Assembly (NCBI GenBank): GCA_030699345.1
Contig: JAUYMX010000057.1
Span: 1-10,833, forward strand
From: Methylococcaceae bacterium
GTDB lineage: Bacteria; Pseudomonadota; Gammaproteobacteria; Methylococcales; Methylomonadaceae
Direction of reading: 5' to 3'
Length of the DNA: 10,833 nt
A program made the translations under genes and the position numbers. The number at the start of each line of letters is the position of its first letter. Position 1 is the stretch's first letter. Under the pieces are notes generated by a model, which had not been told where the DNA came from, did no database searches, and worked only from the letters and a program-made list of their open reading frames with translations. This document shows positions 6,986 to 10,833 of this stretch, piece after piece.

Positions 6986-7926
6986 AACGCCCCCCGCTCG
7001 ATCTTGCGGCATTGCTCCAGCAGCTCGCGAATTTTTTCCAAATGTTGCGGTGTTACGGCCTGTTTGCCCGAAAAAAAGTAGTGGTAGGAATAATCAAAAA
7101 ACCACTCTAAAGACTTGTTGATACGCTGATACTCAGAATGTTGACGATAAAAGTCAGTCAGTTGATGCTGGAAAAGCGGCTGGCGATTCAGCTTGTTAAA
7201 GGCCTTATGGGCAATCGTTAGTGCTTGCGCCATGTCGCCTTCGCTCAACTTTGCTAACTGTTTTAAAGCCTGTTTAAAAACCCTACGCCGGGATTGCGGG
7301 AAGTAGCCGTACAGATAAGCCAGATACGTACCGAGCAAAACGCTCACCGAACAGCTGCTCCATAACCCCATTAGCGCGGCGCTGTCGGACAATAACGGCG
7401 GCCTGACATCCGGACGCATGTATTCATGCTGCTCATTTTTACGCACAGCCAACTCCCGTAACGGCGCAACGGTAAACGACCAATCCGGCACGTCCTTACT
7501 CAAGACGTTATCGCCCTGCGCAAACTGCAATGTAAAGCCCGGCAAGCTAAGCATTTTGACTTCCAGCGGCGCATAAAAAATCTGATAGCGCAGATTGATA
7601 ACGGTTTGTTCGCCTTGCTGTTCGACATTAATTTGCGTCAGGTTCAGCCAACGGTTGATCTGGCCGCGCGCAGGCAGACTTGCGGTCTGCAAGGTAATCC
7701 CTGGCCGCGTTTCAATCACAATGCGCTGGGCGATTTCATCACCGATCACGTAGCCGAACGGGCGCGGCGTTTCCACCGCAAAATAACTTACCGGTTCGGT
7801 GACCGATCCTGAGCATCCAGCCAATAGCATTAACATGAATAAACTGAGTATTTGTAGGTGCGAATTTATTCGCATGTTCAGCGTATTTTGTGCGAATAAA
7901 TTCGCACCTACCTTTTTATGAATCAT
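6982..7926 (-). CDS. mxaA: MxaA, lipoprotein-like membrane protein needed for active methanol dehydrogenase
   Basis: MxaA belongs to the group implicated in Ca2+ insertion into methanol dehydrogenase. From ATG 7926 the product is 314 residues. It has a lipobox LLAGC (34-38), a beta-rich periplasmic part (about 45-165), a membrane helix near 184-206, then a basic helical tail. The start is uncertain. ATG 7926 overlaps the stop of a 15-codon minicistron as ATGA but lacks a ribosome binding site. ATG 7875 would give a textbook 20-residue lipoprotein signal before the Cys, but it lies at the edge of a 21-bp hairpin and also lacks a site. The extra N-terminal residues are encoded by that hairpin repeat, so the native 5' end may have been rebuilt by repeat insertion. 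The 3' end overlaps mxaC. Family and position are clear; the N-terminus is not. Confidence 0.85.
   Translation of the reverse strand: MIHKKVGANLFAQNTLNMRINSHLQILSLFMLMLLAGCSGSVTEPVSYFAVETPRPFGYVIGDEIAQRIVIETRPGITLQTASLPARGQINRWLNLTQINVEQQGEQTVINLRYQIFYAPLEVKMLSLPGFTLQFAQGDNVLSKDVPDWSFTVAPLRELAVRKNEQHEYMRPDVRPPLLSDSAALMGLWSSCSVSVLLGTYLAYLYGYFPQSRRRVFKQALKQLAKLSEGDMAQALTIAHKAFNKLNRQPLFQHQLTDFYRQHSEYQRINKSLEWFFDYSYHYFFSGKQAVTPQHLEKIRELLEQCRKIERGAL
7854..7911. repeat. 21-bp perfect inverted repeat inside the 5' end of mxaA
   Basis: The arms 7854-7874 and 7891-7911 are perfect 21-base reverse complements (starting GTAGGTGCGAATTTATTCGC) around a 16-base centre. The element looks like a dispersed palindromic repeat of the GGTGCGAAT type. 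It lies in the coding sequence of the long form of mxaA, encoding about 19 residues of the signal-peptide region in frame. In the transcript it would form a stable stem, with the internal ATG at 7875 straddling loop and stem. Confidence 0.85.
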
Positions 7927-7970
7927 TTGTATGTATGCAATAGCGCTTTAATAAATAACCAACTTCTCAT
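7923..7970 (-). CDS. 15-codon minicistron between mxaS and mxaA (possible former mxaA start)
   Basis: An ATG at 7970 overlaps the mxaS stop as ATGA and has GAGGG suitably placed upstream. It reads MRSWLFIKALLHTYK and stops at TGA 7925-7923, which itself overlaps the ATG at 7926 as ATGA. The peptide looks like the start of a signal sequence. Two readings are possible: a leader that couples mxaA translation to mxaS, or the original MxaA N-terminus thrown out of frame when the palindromic repeat came in. Coding status is inferred from the initiation signals only. Confidence 0.35.
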   Translation of the reverse strand: MRSWLFIKALLHTYK

Positions 7971-8803
7971 GCTGCCCTCTGCCGGAAATATTGATTAATT
8001 TGCCGGCTGCTGTAAGCCTCTTCGATAAACAACGGCTCCATACCGAAGGCCCGAAAGCAATGCGTAAGTTCGCGTTGGCGCTGCTGATGAGCAGCAATGA
8101 TTTTTTGTTTTAAGGCCGGACGCATTAACAAAGTTCTAGTCCCGCGGTTCTCCAAGTCGTGGAATGTAACCATGCCCCAGTCCGGCAAGCGCAAATAGTG
8201 TTGTAAATCGCTAGGCACCAGCGGCACCACATCGTGAGTTTGTAAAGTCCGTAGCAGGGTTTCCAGTTGGGTAATAGGAAAATGACAGTCTGTGAATAAA
8301 AACACTAAAGAGCGGCGTTCCGGTAAATAAGCTGCAGCCTCGCTTAACGCAGTTGCCAGACCATTAAATTGATGCGTTTGCAGCTGCTGCGCGATCTGAA
8401 TTACGGTTTGATGTTGCCTGCCTGCATTTAAACGCCAGCGTGGTTCAATCCGTCCGGAACAGCCGATAAAGCCAAGTTTGTCGCCGTATCCCGCCACAGC
8501 ATCCGCCAAGTCCAGCAACAATTTCTGCAATATCCCCGGCTTGTTACCCGAACCCATTGAGGCCGATAAATCGGCGATTAAATAAACGTTGACGGTGCTT
8601 TGTTGCAGAAATACCCGTACCCGGTAGCCGCCGAACGGATCGAGCACACTGGCACGCAAGTCGATACGTCGAGGATCGGGACTGGCAATCAATGGCTCAT
8701 GACGATTAAACAACTGCCCGGCACCCACCATTCGGCCGGGATGAGCTCCGGGGTAAACGGCAGTGGATTGCCAGGGCAAGCGGTATTGCAGGGGTTCGGT
8801 CAT
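7967..8803 (-). CDS. mxaS: MxaS, DUF58/vWA-like cytoplasmic protein
   Basis: The 278-residue protein has no signal peptide or membrane segment, so it should be cytoplasmic. DUF58 features are the block DPRRIDLRASVLDPFG (43-58) followed by a vWA-like domain with the metal site DLSAS (78-82). The second metal-site motif reads TDC (171-173) rather than the usual TDG. MoxR ATPases are commonly encoded beside a DUF58 partner, and here mxaR is directly upstream, matching the mxaR-mxaS pair of methylotrophs; a joint chaperone-like role is inferred. The normally close mxaR-mxaS junction is opened by 420 bases of repeats. Upstream of ATG 8803 there is only an A-rich stretch and no clear ribosome binding site. 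The stop overlaps the minicistron start. Confidence 0.9.
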   Translation of the reverse strand: MTEPLQYRLPWQSTAVYPGAHPGRMVGAGQLFNRHEPLIASPDPRRIDLRASVLDPFGGYRVRVFLQQSTVNVYLIADLSASMGSGNKPGILQKLLLDLADAVAGYGDKLGFIGCSGRIEPRWRLNAGRQHQTVIQIAQQLQTHQFNGLATALSEAAAYLPERRSLVFLFTDCHFPITQLETLLRTLQTHDVVPLVPSDLQHYLRLPDWGMVTFHDLENRGTRTLLMRPALKQKIIAAHQQRQRELTHCFRAFGMEPLFIEEAYSSRQINQYFRQRAA

Positions 8804-8827
8804 TTGTTGGCTGTATGTTTTTAAAGT

Positions 8828-9080
8828 GAATCGCTGCGCGATAGTTTATTTAATCGGGTTCTCGCACCCGAAGGCGAGGTACTTTTCTTTGTTTGCCCAA
8901 AGAAAAGTACCCAAAAGAAAAGGCACCCAGTTGCCGCTTGCGTCCTGCGCTCCGATGCATTTGCCGGGGGTTGCCAGAAGGGGCTTCCATGCCCCTCTGG
9001 CAACGGGCGGAATCCATTCCGCCCTCCTACGGACTATTCCCGACAAATACACCGGTGCTCGGCGCGGCATACGGGAGTAG
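8828..9080. repeat. Long hairpin-rich repeat (copy 2) between mxaR and mxaS
   Basis: This segment aligns by eye with 2590-2986 in the same orientation. Shared parts include the GATAGTTTATTT / GACAGTTTATTT block, GGCGAGGTACTTTTCTTT / GGCGAGATACTTTCTTTT, the AAAAGGC block, and an end of the form CAAATAC..TGCTCGG.GCGG.ATA.CGGGAG. It holds three strong stems: 14-bp perfect arms at 8878-8891 and 8898-8911, a long stem at 8970-9004 with one bulged A, and 9-bp perfect arms at 9005-9013 and 9016-9024. It lacks the 15-bp terminal repeat of copy 1. The short open frames in it are composition artefacts. It looks like a dispersed extragenic element. Confidence 0.75.
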
Positions 9081-9104
9081 TCCTCAATCTGTAAAACTCG
9101 ACTC

Positions 9105-9201
9105 GTTCCCACGCGCTGCGTGGGAACGCCGTCACGACGCGCTGCGTCGCTTGCTCCACCGCAGCGCGGAGATAATGAATTCCCACGCAGCGCGTGGGAA
9201 C
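9105..9201. repeat. REP-like inverted array of four small palindromes (GTTCCCACGC family)
   Basis: The outer units are hairpins with arms GTTCCCACGC/GCGTGGGAAC (9105-9127, centre GCT) and TTCCCACGC/GCGTGGGAA (9180-9200, centre AGC), so they are inverted copies of each other. Between them are GACGC-GCT-GCGTC (9136-9148) and a decayed CTCC..GC-AGC-GCGGAG (9154-9171). The centres read GCT, GCT, AGC, AGC, so the whole block is symmetric, like a pair of REP sequences in a REPIN. It starts about 25 bases after repeat copy 2 and lies 22 bases downstream of the mxaR stop, in the position of a transcript stabiliser or partial terminator. Confidence 0.85.
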
Positions 9202-9223
9202 TAGAACAACACCAAGCAGCTAC

Positions 9224-10252
9224 CTAAGGCGCCGCCACCTGCCGCAGAATTGCTTCAATCAATTCCGGCAATAGTTGTTCTTTGCGGTAGGCATAGATCG
9301 GATTTAAAAACAGTCGGTGCGTCATGCAAACCGGAAACAAGGCTTGAATGTCTTCGGGTAAGACATGATCGCGGCCTTGTAACCATGCTCGTGTTTTCGA
9401 AGCACGAATTAAGTAACTCATGCCGCGCGGACTGGCACCGGTGCTTAGCAAGGTAGTCATATCGACATCGGCAAGCTTTACGCCGTAGGCATTGGGATCT
9501 TGCGTTGCCTGCCAAAGCGCCAGCGCATAAGCCCGTAACTTGGGCGACGTTTGTACGCTGCGTTGCAGGGTGTCTGCCAGTTCATTGAGCTGGTAGTAAG
9601 GAATGGTGTCGGCGGCAATGCCGGAGACCAATTGATCGGTGTCGTGAAAGCGCGGGTTAAACATCAACTCGTCGAGTATGCCCGGCTCTTTCGGGGTATC
9701 GATGTTGATTTCCATCATGAATCGGTCTTTGGCGGCCGCGGGTAATTCAAAAGTTTCTTCTTTTTCCACCCGGTTACGGTCAGCGAATACCTGGATATGC
9801 GGCAACTGGTAGTCGCGGTTAAACGCATTGATGCTGCGTTCGGCCATGGCTCTTAACAGCAATGAGTGTACTTGCGGCCGGGCACGGTTGATTTCATTAA
9901 AGAAAAAAGTGGCGAGCCTGTCGCCTTGTTTAAGTAGCGGCCCCGGATCAACACAGGGGCGGCCGTCGTTATTAAGGTAGGTGTAATAAATAAGATCGGC
10001 AGGCATCAAGTCGATGGTGCCTTCAATGCGTTGATAATCGCCGCCCAAGCCCTGAGCAATCGCTCTCAGCAAGGTGGTTTTACCGACGCCGACATTGCCT
10101 TCCAGCAGTACATGGCCTCTAGTAAAAACCGCGATCAGAATATTTCTTACCGCGGGTTGCAAGCCCAGCACGGTTTGATTGATTTGTTGTTCAAACTTGA
10201 GCGCTTTGTCGCGCCAATCGGGAAGTTGTGCGTCTGTGATCATTTTTGTCAT
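9224..10252 (-). CDS. mxaR: MxaR, MoxR-family AAA+ ATPase
   Basis: MxaR is the cytoplasmic AAA+ ATPase required for active methanol dehydrogenase, thought to work with MxaS as a chaperone pair. The 342-residue protein shows Walker A GNVGVGKT (52-59), a Walker B region ATFFFNEINRARPQVHS (114-130), a sensor 1 region IQVFADRNRVEKEETF (153-168) and the conserved DRF (176-178), all in MoxR order. The aspartate normally preceding Glu in Walker B is Asn (codon AAT, residue 119), while the catalytic Glu120 is kept. The start at 10252 has GGAG eight bases upstream; a second ATG three codons later is possible. That ribosome binding site is the 3' arm of a terminator-like hairpin, so expression may be limited relative to mxaI. 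The length is typical of the family. Confidence 0.93.
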   Translation of the reverse strand: MTKMITDAQLPDWRDKALKFEQQINQTVLGLQPAVRNILIAVFTRGHVLLEGNVGVGKTTLLRAIAQGLGGDYQRIEGTIDLMPADLIYYTYLNNDGRPCVDPGPLLKQGDRLATFFFNEINRARPQVHSLLLRAMAERSINAFNRDYQLPHIQVFADRNRVEKEETFELPAAAKDRFMMEINIDTPKEPGILDELMFNPRFHDTDQLVSGIAADTIPYYQLNELADTLQRSVQTSPKLRAYALALWQATQDPNAYGVKLADVDMTTLLSTGASPRGMSYLIRASKTRAWLQGRDHVLPEDIQALFPVCMTHRLFLNPIYAYRKEQLLPELIEAILRQVAAP

Positions 10253-10289
10253 AAAAAAGCTCCGGCGGCTTGTATGAGAGCTGCCGGAG
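10253..10289 (-). terminator. Terminator-like hairpin overlapping the mxaR ribosome binding site
   Basis: In transcript sense CTCCGGCAGC (10289-10280), a 10-base loop and GCCGCCGGAG (10269-10260) form a 10-bp GC-rich stem with one G-U pair, followed by C and six T (10259-10253) and then at once the mxaR ATG. It has the form of an intrinsic terminator, and its 3' arm contains the GGAG that serves mxaR. It could attenuate transcription after mxaI or block mxaR initiation. Confidence 0.6.
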
Positions 10290-10313
10290 TAGAAGGGGGA
10301 TTAGTTTTAATCA

Positions 10314-10384
10314 GTAGGGTGGGCAGGTTTTTTTGCCCACCTTGTGTACGTTATTGGTGGGCAGAAAAACATTGCCCACCCTAC
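10314..10384. repeat. REPIN-like repeat (GTAGGGTGGGCA family) after mxaI
   Basis: GTAGGGTGGGCA (10314-10325) and its exact complement TGCCCACCCTAC (10373-10384) frame the element. Each half is itself a hairpin: GGTGGGCA/TGCCCACC at 10318-10341 with a T-rich loop and again at 10356-10380. Two small palindromes in opposite orientation are the layout of a REPIN. It begins 2 bases after the mxaI stop codon, where such stems often protect the 3' end of an abundant message. Confidence 0.85.
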
Positions 10385-10386
10385 AT

Positions 10387-10671
10387 TTAATTGATCTCAT
10401 CCACGTCATAAACAAACTTGCCGGTTTTGCTTAAATGCTGCCAGCGTTTTTCATTGCGCTCTTCCATTTCTTTAATGGATTGCGATTGTTTGTTTAACTC
10501 GTTGGGATCGTGTTTGGGGTCGTATTTACTGCCCGCAACCTTATCCGGGTAACCGGGTTTCGGTTCCCAGCACACACCCGGTTCTTTACATTTGGTACCG
10601 TCGTAAGCACTGACTTGGAGTGACAACCCGGCTATAACCAATCCGGTACTGAGTAAGAGTATTTTTTTCAT
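10387..10671 (-). CDS. mxaI: MxaI, small (beta) subunit of methanol dehydrogenase precursor
   Basis: MxaI is the small subunit of the periplasmic PQQ- and Ca2+-dependent methanol dehydrogenase (MxaF2MxaI2). The 94-residue precursor has a signal peptide (about residues 1-22, cleavage after VSA) and a mature chain of about 72 residues starting YDGTKC. Mature features match the family: two cysteines in CKEPGVC, the block KPGYPDKVAGSKYDPKHDP and a lysine/glutamate-rich helix. The start at 10671 is supported by AGGAG seven bases upstream and an ideal signal peptide; the longer reading from 10716 would run back into mxaG. It lies 32 bases after mxaG and is followed by a REPIN-like element. MxaI is diagnostic of the calcium type of methanol dehydrogenase and is absent from lanthanide XoxF systems. 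Confidence 0.97.
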   Translation of the reverse strand: MKKILLLSTGLVIAGLSLQVSAYDGTKCKEPGVCWEPKPGYPDKVAGSKYDPKHDPNELNKQSQSIKEMEERNEKRWQHLSKTGKFVYDVDEIN

Positions 10672-10703
10672 GATGTTCTCCTGATAGTTTTCAACCGTTA
10701 GTT

Positions 10704-10833
10704 TTATTTCAACCACTTGGCTTTTTTCGGATCACCGTTATAGATGTCGCGTATCCAAGACATAATCAATAACATTTCATCGGTGTTTAAATTGACGTAT
10801 TGCGGGCCCATCATGCCGTTGGCGCCGCCGAAC
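10704..10833 (-). CDS. mxaG: MxaG, cytochrome cL C-terminus (cut by window edge)
   Basis: Only the last 42 codons and the stop are present. The peptide FGGANGMMGPQYVNLNTDEM, then LLIMSWIRDIYNGD and a lysine-rich end, fits the C-terminal part of cytochrome cL. MxaG is the periplasmic c-type cytochrome that takes electrons directly from methanol dehydrogenase. The heme motif CxxCH is upstream of the window. The position just before mxaI agrees with the common mxaFJGI order, so mxaJ and mxaF are expected beyond the right edge. Confidence 0.88.
   Translation of the reverse strand, partial: FGGANGMMGPQYVNLNTDEMLLIMSWIRDIYNGDPKKAKWLK

Noticed and set aside
6985..7012. Longer mxaC reading from 7012, and similar long readings of mxaL (5481), the binding protein (4008) and mxaI (10716).
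   Set aside because: In each case a later ATG has a proper ribosome binding site or stop-start overlap and restores the expected membrane or signal segment.
9105..9201. Regularly placed palindromes considered as a CRISPR array.
   Set aside because: Units are inverted rather than direct, spacing is uneven and there are no unique spacers; REP-like is a better fit.
8821..9204. Open frames of 60 to 105 codons on both strands between mxaR and mxaS.
   Set aside because: They are translations of the second repeat copy and palindrome array, with no protein-like pattern or initiation signals.
91..10390. Plus-strand open frames opposite the mxa, pfp and ndh genes.
   Set aside because: Each is a shadow of a strongly supported minus-strand gene, rich in Arg, Ser, Pro or Cys without domains.

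Overview
The window reads as chromosomal DNA of a gammaproteobacterial (type I) methanotroph of the Methylomonas/Methylobacter kind. The right three quarters carry the 3' portion of a calcium-dependent methanol dehydrogenase (mxa) cluster on the minus strand. The left edge carries a pyrophosphate-dependent phosphofructokinase, an enzyme typical of RuMP-pathway methanotrophs. The genus is an inference from gene content and sequence character; no database search was possible.

All real genes are on the minus strand. In transcription order (right to left) they are: the end of mxaG (cytochrome cL), mxaI (small subunit of methanol dehydrogenase), mxaR (MoxR-type AAA+ ATPase), mxaS (DUF58/vWA protein), mxaA (lipoprotein-like membrane protein), mxaC (vWA membrane protein), mxaK (TPR-like membrane protein), mxaL (vWA membrane protein), an unrecognised 161-residue multi-span membrane protein, and an orphan periplasmic NMT1/TauA-type substrate-binding protein. 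After a 767-base gap come pfp (PPi-dependent 6-phosphofructokinase) and ndh (type II NADH dehydrogenase, cut by the left edge).

From mxaA to the substrate-binding protein the genes are packed with ATGA or TAATG overlaps or gaps of 4 to 5 bases, so they form one translationally coupled unit. MxaG and MxaI are the electron acceptor and small subunit of the periplasmic enzyme. MxaR, S, A, C, K and L are the cytoplasmic and membrane maturation machinery, linked genetically in other methylotrophs to Ca2+ insertion; their make-up (MoxR, DUF58, vWA, TPR, vWA) resembles the Bat/aerotolerance module. The last two genes look like an add-on to this machinery.

The upstream junctions are not compact. mxaI-mxaR, mxaR-mxaS, the 5' end of mxaA and the gap beyond the last gene each hold a different palindromic repeat. 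A terminator-like hairpin overlaps the mxaR ribosome binding site. A 21-bp inverted repeat lies inside the mxaA signal-peptide region, preceded by a 15-codon minicistron. Two diverged copies of one long hairpin-rich repeat lie at 2590-2986 and 8828-9080, the first enclosed by a 15-bp inverted repeat. These repeats are the least explained part of the window and may set the expression ratio between enzyme and maturation genes. No tRNA, rRNA, CRISPR array or transposase gene was seen.
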